In this document: positions 9,423-17,020 of the stretch, piece by piece
Layout: each line of letters begins with the position of its first letter
Position numbering within the stretch: position 1 is the stretch's first letter
Assembly: GCA_020832545.1 (NCBI GenBank)
Contig: JAFIEK010000009.1
Span: forward strand, 56,421 to 120,420
Origin: Pararhodobacter sp.
Lineage (GTDB): Bacteria; Pseudomonadota; Alphaproteobacteria; Rhodobacterales; Rhodobacteraceae
Direction of reading: 5' to 3'
DNA: 64,000 nucleotides
Translations under genes and position numbers: made by a program
The notes under the pieces: model-generated
The model's input: only the letters and a program-made list of their open reading frames with translations
Database searches by the model: none
Told to the model about the DNA's origin: nothing

Positions 9423-10685
9423 ATGTGGAACCGTCTGCTGGATCGCTTTTTGCGCCGGTTCGTGCGCAAGGGGAGCCTGACACTGACCCTGCCCGATGGC
9501 CAGACCCGCATTTACGGCGATGGCAGCACACCGCAGGTCACTTTAACGCTGCATGACCCGGCCCTGCCTCGCAAACTGGTGATGGACCCTGACCTGGCCT
9601 TGGGTGAGGGTTATATGGATGGCCGACTGAGCGTCAGGAATGATGATGTCAACGCGCTGCTGGCATTGGCGTTGTCAAACCAGCGGGCGGGCCATATGCG
9701 TGGCTGGCAGGCGATGTTGATGCGCCTGCGCGCCCGGCTGCGCTTCCTGACACAGTTCAACCCAACCGGGCGCGCAAGGCGCAATGTGGCGCATCATTAT
9801 GATCTTTCGGGCGAATTGTATGATCTGTTTCTTGATTCCGACCGCCAGTATTCATGCGCCTATTTCCGCAACCCCGACGACTCACTGGAGTTAGCGCAGG
9901 CCCGCAAGAAGGCCCATATCGCCGCCAAGCTGCGGCTGAAGCCGGGGATGCGGGTGCTTGATATTGGCTGCGGCTGGGGCGGAATGGCGCTGTCGCTGGC
10001 GCGTGACCATGGGGTGGAGGTGCTGGGCATCACGCTCTCGCAAGAGCAGTTGGCCACGGCCCGTGCGCGGGCGCGGGATGCGGGGCTTGACGGGCAGGTG
10101 CGATTTGGGCTGACCGACTACCGCGCTGTCACCGGCACCTTTGACCGCGTGGTGTCAGTGGGGATGTTCGAACATGTCGGCGCACCGCAGTTTCGCAGTT
10201 ATTTCCGCACCTTGCGCAGCCATCTTGCGCCCGACGGGCTGGCGCTGATCCACACCATCGGGCGCAGCGCGCCGCCGGGCACAACCAGCCGCTGGATCAC
10301 CAAGTACATTTTCCCCGGCGGCTATATTCCTGCCATGTCCGAGATCATGGCAGAGGTGGAACGCGAGCGGCTGGTGCCCTGCGATATCGAGGTCTGGCGG
10401 CTGCATTACGCCGAGACTCTGCGCCACTGGCATGCGCGCTTTATGGCCAATATCGACACGGCGCGCGCGCTTTACGATGATCGGTTCTGCCGGATGTGGC
10501 GCTACTATCTTGCGGCCTCGGAAGAAAGTTTTCGCCATGCGGGGCTGTGCGTGTTTCAGTTTCAGTTGGCCCACCATGTGGCCGCCGCACCGATCACGCG
10601 CGATTATCTCTATGCGGATCGGTCTAATCAGGCACCCGCCGCCGACCCCGTCCCTGCTGATGTGGCACGTTCGGCAGCGGAATAG
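9423..10685 (+). CDS. cfa: Cyclopropane-fatty-acyl-phospholipid synthase
   Basis: A 420-residue SAM-dependent enzyme that methylenates double bonds of membrane phospholipid acyl chains. The C-terminal two-thirds has the class I methyltransferase SAM site VLDIGCGWGGMAL, then GITLSQEQ and SVGMFEHVG, all typical of CFA synthases. The N-terminal 100 residues form the lipid-binding domain. The ribosome-binding site CGGAGG is strong. The gene ends 7 bases from the convergent Fur-family gene. Membrane cyclopropanation usually responds to stationary phase or oxidative stress; no known stress promoter was seen. Confidence 0.93.
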   Translation: MWNRLLDRFLRRFVRKGSLTLTLPDGQTRIYGDGSTPQVTLTLHDPALPRKLVMDPDLALGEGYMDGRLSVRNDDVNALLALALSNQRAGHMRGWQAMLMRLRARLRFLTQFNPTGRARRNVAHHYDLSGELYDLFLDSDRQYSCAYFRNPDDSLELAQARKKAHIAAKLRLKPGMRVLDIGCGWGGMALSLARDHGVEVLGITLSQEQLATARARARDAGLDGQVRFGLTDYRAVTGTFDRVVSVGMFEHVGAPQFRSYFRTLRSHLAPDGLALIHTIGRSAPPGTTSRWITKYIFPGGYIPAMSEIMAEVERERLVPCDIEVWRLHYAETLRHWHARFMANIDTARALYDDRFCRMWRYYLAASEESFRHAGLCVFQFQLAHHVAAAPITRDYLYADRSNQAPAADPVPADVARSAAE

Positions 10686-10692
10686 GCCGCGC

Positions 10693-11154
10693 TCAGGGGG
10701 TCAGCTTGGTGCCGAACAGCTCCAACCGGTGCCCTTCCAGCCGGTAGCCCAGCCGCAGGGCGATGGCCTCTTTCAGGCGCTCGATCTCAGGGTCGCAAAA
10801 TTCGATCACCTCGCCGGTGGCCATGTCGATCAGATGGTCGTGGTGGGCGCGCTCGGCATCCTCGTAGCGGGCGCGACCGTCGCCGAATTCCAGCCGTTCC
10901 AGCAGCCCGGCCTCTTCGAACAATTTGACGGTGCGATAGACCGTGGCGATGGAAATGCGCGGGTCCAGCGCGCTGGCGCGGGCATGGAGCGATTCGACAT
11001 CGGGGTGGTCTTCGGCGGTTTCGATCACCTGTGCGATGACGCGGCGCTGCTCGGTCAGGCGCAGGCCGCGCGCCTCGCAGCGTTGCAGAAGTGAGGGTTT
11101 TCTGGCGCTTTTGGGCATACCGGGTCCGGTGCTGGCTGATCCGGCCCTGACCAT
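10693..11154 (-). CDS. fur: Fur-family metalloregulator (Fur/Mur type)
   Basis: A 153-residue Fur-superfamily repressor: an N-terminal winged helix (RLTEQRRVIAQVI and ISIATVYRTVKLFEEAGL) and a C-terminal dimerisation/metal domain with the HHDHLIDMATGEVIEF block and the GHRLELFG ending. It lacks the CxxC zinc pairs of many Fur proteins. In alphaproteobacteria many Fur orthologues respond to manganese (Mur), so the metal is uncertain. The start at 11154 has no clear ribosome-binding site; ATG at 11118 gives 141 residues and is equally possible. A phased TTGAC array lies in its upstream region. Confidence 0.88.
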   Translation of the reverse strand: MVRAGSASTGPGMPKSARKPSLLQRCEARGLRLTEQRRVIAQVIETAEDHPDVESLHARASALDPRISIATVYRTVKLFEEAGLLERLEFGDGRARYEDAERAHHDHLIDMATGEVIEFCDPEIERLKEAIALRLGYRLEGHRLELFGTKLTP

Positions 11155-11205
11155 AGGCTATTTGCCGGGCAGGGAAAAGTCCGCGCCAGCCTGCCCGGCG
11201 CGGCA

Positions 11206-11266
11206 TTGACGCCGCTTTGACAGCGCTTTGACCGGGCATTGACCTTACCGGCGCCCCGGCGTTGAC
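11206..11266 (+). repeat. Helically phased TTGAC array
   Basis: Five copies of TTGAC start at 11206, 11217, 11228, 11239 and 11262. The first three spacings are exactly 11 bases and the last is 23, about two turns. The second and third units share the longer form CTTTGAC. The array sits in the divergent region between the Fur-family gene and a DMT transporter. All copies face one side of the helix, as in cooperative binding sites, though one or two copies could also act as -35 boxes. Confidence 0.55.
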
Positions 11267-11292
11267 TGCGCGGGCTCAATGAAAGGCCCCCC

Positions 11293-12228
11293 ATGCCCCT
11301 GCCGCAACCGCGCTCCACGCGCCAGTCACCGCCCCAGCCTCTGCGCCGCCCGCTGGACATGCCGGGCTTCTGGCTGCTGCTGGGACTGTCGCTGTTGTTC
11401 GGTGCCAACAACCTGCTGATCAAGCTGGGCAATGACGGGTTGCAGCCGGTCTTTTTTGCAGCGCTGCGATCGTTTGTCGCGGCGGGGGCGTTGGCGGGCT
11501 GGATGATCTGGCGGCGCATCGGGTTCCGGTTCGATCTGTGGAAGCCGGGGTTGCTGATCGGCGCGGCCTTCGCCACAGAGTTCTTCTTTCTCTTCATCGC
11601 GTTGGACAACACCACCGTGGTCCGCGCCTCGATCATCTTCTACGCGATGCCACTGTGGCTGGCGGTGGCAGCGCATTTTCTGTTCGAGGGCGAACGCCTG
11701 ACACCAGGACGGGCGCTGGGGTTTTTGCTGGGCTTTGCCGCGGTGGCGCTGATGATGTTGGCGCAACTGAGGACCGGCATGGCCGAGGGGGGCAGCCTGC
11801 TGGGCGATCTGGCGGCCCTGCTGGCAGGCGTGTTCTGGGCCGCGATCATACTGTGCGCCCGGTTGACGCGCCTGCAAACCGCACCGCCTGAAACGCAGCT
11901 TTTCTGGCAGCTTCTGGTCTCAGCCCCGATCCTGATGGCGCTGGCGCCGCTCTATGGCGGCAGTCTGGTGCGCGACTTCGACGGCTTTCAACTAGTGATC
12001 TTCCTGATCCACACGCTGGGTGCGGTGACAGCGGGCTTTGTGCTTTGGTTCTGGCTTTTGCTGCGCTATCCAGCCTCGGCGGTAGCCAGCTTCAGCTTTG
12101 TGACCCCGGTCCTGAGCGCGCTTCTGGGCTGGCTGGTGCTGAACGAGCCGGTCTCGGCCCTGACCCCGGTGGCACTGGCGCTGCTGGTCGGGGGGCTGAT
12201 CCTGATAAACCGACGTCCGAAAGCCTGA
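11293..12228 (+). CDS. EamA/DMT-family transporter
   Basis: A 311-residue inner-membrane protein with ten predicted helices in two EamA repeats after a proline-rich N-terminal extension of about 22 residues. A second in-frame ATG (11359) would remove that extension; the first is preceded by AAAGG. Substrate unknown. It is unrelated in position to the DMT gene at 8368 and clearly different in sequence. It lies divergent from the Fur-family gene, so metal-dependent control is possible but unproven. Confidence 0.87.
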   Translation: MPLPQPRSTRQSPPQPLRRPLDMPGFWLLLGLSLLFGANNLLIKLGNDGLQPVFFAALRSFVAAGALAGWMIWRRIGFRFDLWKPGLLIGAAFATEFFFLFIALDNTTVVRASIIFYAMPLWLAVAAHFLFEGERLTPGRALGFLLGFAAVALMMLAQLRTGMAEGGSLLGDLAALLAGVFWAAIILCARLTRLQTAPPETQLFWQLLVSAPILMALAPLYGGSLVRDFDGFQLVIFLIHTLGAVTAGFVLWFWLLLRYPASAVASFSFVTPVLSALLGWLVLNEPVSALTPVALALLVGGLILINRRPKA

Positions 12229-12262
12229 CCGGGTCCGCGCCTGACCACGCGCGCAGAACCGG

Positions 12263-13387
12263 TCAACGCCTGCGCTGGGTCAAGGCCTCGTCCAGCAGCG
12301 CGCGCAAAGCCTCGGGCGGCACATCATCTGTGACAAAGGCCTTGCCGATATCGCGCGCCAGCACAAAGCGCATGCGCCCGTCCACCACCTTCTTGTCCTG
12401 CGCCATCAGGGCGATCAGCGCCTCGGCGTCTGGCAGTTCACCCTCGATATCCGCCAGCCGGTGTTTCATCCCCATCGCCGCCAGATGCGCCGCCACGCGC
12501 CCCGGCGTTTCCTGCGCGCACAGACCCAGCCGCGCAGACAGATCAAACGCAAGCGCACAGCCGATCGCAACGCCTTCGCCATGCAACAGCCGCGCGCTGT
12601 AGCCCGTCGCCGCTTCAAGCGCATGGCAGAATGTATGACCCAGGTTCAACAGCGCACGCTCACCCTGTTCGGTTTCGTCGCGCACCACGATACCGGCCTT
12701 CATCGCCACCGAACGGCACACGGCCTGCTGGCGCAGCGACCGGTCGCCAGCGGCCAGCGCCGGGCCGTGGCGCTCCATCCAGTCAAAGAACGTGGCGTCG
12801 CCCAGCAGACCGTATTTCACCACCTCGCCATACCCGGCCAGAAAATCACGCGCAGGCAGGCTGTCCAGCACATCGATATCGGCCAGCACAAGGCTGGGCT
12901 GATGGAACGCCCCCACAAGGTTCTTGCCCTGCGCGGTATTGATCCCGGTCTTGCCGCCGACAGAGCTGTCGACCTGCGCCAGCAGGCTGGTGGGGATCTG
13001 CACGAAGCGCACGCCCCGGCGCAGGATCGCCGCAGCAAAGCCCGCCAGATCGCCGATCACCCCGCCGCCCAGCGCCACCACCATATCGGCGCGTTCCACC
13101 TGCGCCTCCAGCAACCATTCCACCGCCCGTGCCAGATGCGGCCAGCTTTTGGTGCCTTCGCCCGGCGGCAACACCAGCGCCTGCATGGCAATCCCCTCTG
13201 CCGCCAACCCGTCGCGCAGCGTATCCAGATGCAGCGCGGCCACGGTGTCTTCGGTCAGCACGGCCACGCGCGGACGTCTGAGCAGCGGCGCGATCTCGGC
13301 ACCGGCGCGTGCCAGAAGCCCCGGGCCCACCCGCACCTCGTAGCGCCGCGCACCCAGTTCGACGGGGACAATATCAGTTGCGATCAT
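12263..13387 (-). CDS. aroB: 3-dehydroquinate synthase
   Basis: A 374-residue NAD- and metal-dependent enzyme, second step of the shikimate pathway. Signatures seen: GGGVIGDLAGF, PTSLLAQVDSSVGGKTGIN (cofactor and substrate loops), YGEVVKYGLL and the metal-binding NLGHTFCHALE and HGEGVAIG. Length is typical. It lies 33 bases downstream of aroK on the same strand, the usual aroK-aroB operon. Confidence 0.96.
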   Translation of the reverse strand: MIATDIVPVELGARRYEVRVGPGLLARAGAEIAPLLRRPRVAVLTEDTVAALHLDTLRDGLAAEGIAMQALVLPPGEGTKSWPHLARAVEWLLEAQVERADMVVALGGGVIGDLAGFAAAILRRGVRFVQIPTSLLAQVDSSVGGKTGINTAQGKNLVGAFHQPSLVLADIDVLDSLPARDFLAGYGEVVKYGLLGDATFFDWMERHGPALAAGDRSLRQQAVCRSVAMKAGIVVRDETEQGERALLNLGHTFCHALEAATGYSARLLHGEGVAIGCALAFDLSARLGLCAQETPGRVAAHLAAMGMKHRLADIEGELPDAEALIALMAQDKKVVDGRMRFVLARDIGKAFVTDDVPPEALRALLDEALTQRRR

Positions 13388-13420
13388 TTCGGCAGGCCTC
13401 CTCAGGCATGAAGAACGAGC

Positions 13421-13960
13421 TCAGGCAAGAACATCGGGGCGGGTGGCCAGCGCCTTGCGCACGGCTGCGGCAGTGGCTTCGATACTGGCATCCGGCACGG
13501 CCTGCACGATCACATCGGCCTGCGAATAAGCGGGTTCGCGAGCGGCCATCAATTCAGACAGCGTTCGGTAAGGGTCTGGCGTGCGCAGAAGCGGGCGGGT
13601 GTCCTTACGTTTGACGCGGTTCCACAACAGGTCCAGATCGGCCTTCAGCCAGACCGCCACCCCCTGGTCGCGGATCAGCGCGCGGGTTGCCGGGTTCAGA
13701 TAGGCCCCGCCGCCCACCGACAGCACACCGGGCCGCCCCGACAGCAGACGGGCGATCACCTGCGCCTCTTTGCGGCGAAAGAACGCCTCTCCGTCACGTG
13801 CAAAAATCTCGGACACGGTGCAGTTTGCTGCCCGCTCGATCTCGGCATCCGAATCAAGGAAGGGAACCCCCAGCATCCTGGCGAGTTCCGTACCGACGGC
13901 TGTCTTCCCCGCGCCCATCATTCCCACCATGACCACGGTTTTTCTTAGTGATGCACCCAT
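13421..13960 (-). CDS. aroK: Shikimate kinase
   Basis: A 179-residue nucleoside-kinase-fold enzyme that phosphorylates shikimate. The P-loop GMMGAGKT (residues 13-20), the shikimate-binding DSDAEIE and the SVGGGAYL motif are intact, and RPLL marks the adenine lid. It is the first gene of the aroK-aroB unit, divergent from a membrane-protein/xerD operon with a 249-base gap. Confidence 0.95.
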   Translation of the reverse strand: MGASLRKTVVMVGMMGAGKTAVGTELARMLGVPFLDSDAEIERAANCTVSEIFARDGEAFFRRKEAQVIARLLSGRPGVLSVGGGAYLNPATRALIRDQGVAVWLKADLDLLWNRVKRKDTRPLLRTPDPYRTLSELMAAREPAYSQADVIVQAVPDASIEATAAAVRKALATRPDVLA

Positions 13961-14209
13961 GTCCTGTCCAAGTCCCGATCAGTCTCGCTCATTTCCGGCC
14001 CAAATCCGTCACGCTGCCGTCGCAGCCATCGCAGTCCGGGGCGGTTTTTTTCTGCTCCGGCATCGAATGGCGTGATCTTGCGTCGCGTTCGCTATATACA
14101 TCATGGCGAACCGGGCCAATCCGGCACGCGCCCGCAGGCCGGTCCGGCGCAAGCGACACCGGGCAAGGGCAGGCTGCAATGACAACGATTAGGGAAACAG
14201 CGCAATACC

Positions 14210-14374
14210 ATGGCACTCAGCGACGACCGGCCCGGATTTCTGGGCTATCTGTTCCGCCTGATTCTGATCTTGCTCATCGTGGGCGGACTGGGGTTTATGG
14301 CCTTCGCCTATTTTGGCGATCTTTCGGTGCCCACATCGCCGCGCAATTTGCCGGTCGATCTGGGCGGGCAATAG
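14210..14374 (+). CDS. Small single-span membrane protein (54 aa)
   Basis: A 54-residue protein beginning MALSDDRPGFLGYLFRLI. A hydrophobic stretch from about residue 9 to 34 (LGYLFRLILILLIVGGLG and on) predicts one membrane helix; the tail (SVPTSPRNLPVDLGGQ) is polar and proline-containing. AGGGA lies upstream. The stop is 8 bases before the start of the exported 543-residue protein, so the two are probably co-transcribed. Function unknown. The annotation rests on a good hydrophobicity pattern and operon fit. Confidence 0.6.
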   Translation: MALSDDRPGFLGYLFRLILILLIVGGLGFMAFAYFGDLSVPTSPRNLPVDLGGQ

Positions 14375-14382
14375 GCGCGGGC

Positions 14383-16014
14383 ATGCGGGGCCGCGTGGGT
14401 GACGCCGGGCGCTGGCCGGGGCGCGCGCTGGCCTGTGCGCTTGTGGTTGCGGGGCTGAGCGGTTCTGCATCGGCGCAAGACCCGCTCTCGGCCATAGACT
14501 GGCTGCGCGATAACCTGAGCGAGCCCGCGCACGGCGCGCACCCGGTCACGCCGCTTCCGGGGGACGCCTGGCTGCAAAGCATGATCACCACCCGTGCGAT
14601 TGACGCGGTGCGCCCTGAATCGGTGGGCCTCTTTCCGGCGGCGCGCGCCGGGCTGCCGCGCCGCTTCTGGGGCACAACCCCGGATACCGAGCTGCTGGTT
14701 CTGATCCGTGGCCTTCCTGTCGATACCCTGCCCGCGCTGCGCGACCTCAGCTACCGACTGCTGCTGGCCGAGTTCGAAGCGCCGCACACCCCACCCACCC
14801 GTGAAGACGATGCCACCGCGCAGTCCACCAACGCTGACGCTCGTGCAAACGCCTTCCTGGCTGCGCGGATCGACAAGCTGATGGATTTCGGTGCCATCGA
14901 TCAGGCAGCAGCAATGCTGGACACGCTGGACACTGACGACCCCGGCTTGCGTCAGCAGCGGTTCGAGATTGCGCTCTTGCTGGAGCAGGAACAACGCGCC
15001 TGTGCCTCGGTTCTGGATGCCGCGCGGCCCTTTCCCTTCGCACCCGCGGTAATTTTCTGCAAGGCCCGGGAAGGTGACTGGCAAGGCGCGCAAGAGCAGC
15101 TTGAACGCGCCACCGAAGCGGGAACACTGGGCTCGGTCTATGCGCCGCTGCTGGACCATTTCCTTGACGCAGATGATCATCTGCACAACAGCGCCGAGGA
15201 ATTGGAGGCCATTCTGCCCTCGCGCCTGTCGCCGCTGGCCTGGCGCCTGCTTGAAGCGATCGGCGCGCCGGTTGCAACGCATGGCCTGCCGGTATCCTTT
15301 GCGCATGCCGATCTGCGCGGCACGATTGGCTGGCGCGCACAACTGGAAGCCGCCGAACGGCTGGTGCGCTCGGGGGCGCTGCCCCCCAACCAGCTGCTTG
15401 GTCTTTACACCGAACGCAGCGCCGCAGCCTCGGGCGGGATCTGGGAGCGGGTACGCGCCGTCCAGCGGCTGGACAGTGCGCTGATCGACGCCAACGCCGA
15501 GGCGATCGGCAGCGCCCTGCTCCTGGCCTGGCCGCATATCGTTGAGGGCGAACTGGAGGTGGCCTTTGCCGCGCTTTTCGCGCAGGGGCTTCTTGAGGCC
15601 GGGCTGAGCGGCGAGGCGCTTGAACAGGCGATCATCGTGGGGCTTTTGTCTGCGGACTATGAGCAGGTGGCGCTGGACCATCCCGGCACAACAGCACGGG
15701 CACGCTTTCTTTCGACGATTGCACGCGGCCTGCCACCCGCCGAGACCCTGCGCGAAGATGAGGCGCTGCGCGATCCGCACTGGGCGGCGGTGGCCGAAGC
15801 CTTCGAAGACCCGGCCCCGGTAACAGATTCCGCGCGGGCGCGTATTGATGCCGGGCGGCTGGGTGAGGAAGTGTTGCTGACCCTGATCAGCCTCGGGTCA
15901 GCCAGCGACCCCCGCATGATGACCGACGGGCTGGCGCTGTTGCGCTATGTCGGGCTGGAAGACATCGCCCGGCGCACGGCCCTGCAAAGCCTTCTGCTGG
16001 AACGGCGGGGCTGA
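14383..16014 (+). CDS. Exported helical-repeat protein of unknown function
   Basis: A 543-residue protein. Starting at 14383 it has a clear signal peptide (basic MRGRVGDAGRWPGR, hydrophobic ALACALVVAGL, cleavage after GSASA before QDP); an in-frame extension to 13948 overlaps the small membrane gene and is rejected. The mature protein is alanine/leucine-rich and looks wholly alpha-helical, resembling solenoid or TPR-like proteins, with no catalytic motif I recognise. It is followed after one base by xerD and preceded by a small membrane protein, an arrangement that suggests a cell-envelope role linked to division, though that is speculation. Confidence 0.75.
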   Translation: MRGRVGDAGRWPGRALACALVVAGLSGSASAQDPLSAIDWLRDNLSEPAHGAHPVTPLPGDAWLQSMITTRAIDAVRPESVGLFPAARAGLPRRFWGTTPDTELLVLIRGLPVDTLPALRDLSYRLLLAEFEAPHTPPTREDDATAQSTNADARANAFLAARIDKLMDFGAIDQAAAMLDTLDTDDPGLRQQRFEIALLLEQEQRACASVLDAARPFPFAPAVIFCKAREGDWQGAQEQLERATEAGTLGSVYAPLLDHFLDADDHLHNSAEELEAILPSRLSPLAWRLLEAIGAPVATHGLPVSFAHADLRGTIGWRAQLEAAERLVRSGALPPNQLLGLYTERSAAASGGIWERVRAVQRLDSALIDANAEAIGSALLLAWPHIVEGELEVAFAALFAQGLLEAGLSGEALEQAIIVGLLSADYEQVALDHPGTTARARFLSTIARGLPPAETLREDEALRDPHWAAVAEAFEDPAPVTDSARARIDAGRLGEEVLLTLISLGSASDPRMMTDGLALLRYVGLEDIARRTALQSLLLERRG

Positions 16015-16015
16015 T

Positions 16016-16984
16016 ATGCCGGGCGCTGACGCCCCCCCGCCTGCGGCCGTGCCGGGCGCGGACCTGCGCCGCATCGCCACCTTTCTTGATGCTATCGCCG
16101 CCGAAAGCGGGGTCGCACGCAACACGCTGCTGGCCTATGGCCGCGACCTGCGCCATGCCGCTGAATGGCTGACGGGTCAGGGCAGCGGTCTGCTGCAGGC
16201 CGACCGCGCGTCGGTGGAGGGCTACTTGATCAACCTTGAAACAGCAGGCATGGCGCGTGCCACCCGCGCGCGCAGGCTGTCGGCGCTCAAGCAATTCTAC
16301 CGCTTCGCCCATGACGAGGGCTGGCGCGACGACAACCCAGTGCTGCGCATCCACGGGCCGGGCCGGGCCGCGCGCCTGCCGGGAACGCTGTCAGAAGACG
16401 AGGTGAGCCGCCTGCTGGAAGCCGCGCGCGCACATGGCCCGAACGCGGCCACCCGCGCGCGCAACGCCTGCCTTTTCGAGCTGCTCTATGCCACCGGGTT
16501 GAGGGTGTCGGAACTGGTCAGCCTGCCGCAGGCCGCGCTGCGCGGTGCGCCGGAAATGCTGATGGTGCGCGGCAAAGGCGGCAAGGACCGGATGGTGCCG
16601 CTGTCAGACCCGGCGCGGGCCGCCGTCGCCGTCTGGCTCGCCCATCGCGACCGGGCCGACGACGCGGCGCGCGGCACTGGCAAATCGGCGTCAAAGTTCC
16701 TTTTTCCCGCGCGCGGGGTAGCCGGGCACATGACCCGGATGCGGTTTCACGGCCTGGTCAAGGAAATCGCGGCCCGCGCCGGGATCGACCCGGGCCGCGC
16801 CAGCCCGCATGTACTGCGCCACGCCTTTGCCACGCATCTGCTGGCCGGAGGGGCGGATTTGCGGGTGATCCAGTTGTTGCTGGGCCATGCCGACCTGTCT
16901 TCGACCGAGATCTATACCCATGTACTGGACGAGCGGCTGCGCAATCTGGTCATGGCCCACCACCCGCTGGCGCGCAAAATCTGA
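16016..16984 (+). CDS. xerD: Tyrosine recombinase XerD
   Basis: A 322-residue tyrosine recombinase. The N-terminal SAM-like core-binding domain covers about residues 15-105 and the catalytic domain the rest, with Arg in ATGLRVSEL, HVLRHAFATHLL (His-x-x-Arg), GHADLSSTEIYTHV (His and nucleophilic Tyr). Chromosomal location, length, and lack of neighbouring mobile genes indicate the housekeeping XerCD dimer-resolution partner rather than an integrase. Start 16016 follows the upstream stop by one base. XerC cannot be excluded from sequence alone. Confidence 0.88.
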   Translation: MPGADAPPPAAVPGADLRRIATFLDAIAAESGVARNTLLAYGRDLRHAAEWLTGQGSGLLQADRASVEGYLINLETAGMARATRARRLSALKQFYRFAHDEGWRDDNPVLRIHGPGRAARLPGTLSEDEVSRLLEAARAHGPNAATRARNACLFELLYATGLRVSELVSLPQAALRGAPEMLMVRGKGGKDRMVPLSDPARAAVAVWLAHRDRADDAARGTGKSASKFLFPARGVAGHMTRMRFHGLVKEIAARAGIDPGRASPHVLRHAFATHLLAGGADLRVIQLLLGHADLSSTEIYTHVLDERLRNLVMAHHPLARKI

Positions 16985-16994
16985 TCGAACATAT

Positions 16995-17009
16995 GGGGGC
17001 ACTGCCCCC
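16995..17009. terminator. Short GC hairpin between xerD and the ClC gene
   Basis: GGGGGC-ACT-GCCCCC, a 6-bp perfect stem with a 3-base loop, lies in the 36-base gap of two convergent genes. It has no strong U tract. It resembles the GC stems in the interspersed repeats described elsewhere in this window. Confidence 0.4.
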
Positions 17010-17020
17010 TGCTTTACGTC

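Noticed and set aside
11206..11266. TTGAC array as a CRISPR
   Set aside because: Units are 11 bases with no spacers of 30 bases and no cas genes in the window.
14308..15780. 490-codon frame opposite the exported protein gene
   Set aside because: Antisense to a gene with a good signal peptide and operon position; composition is that of a shadow frame.
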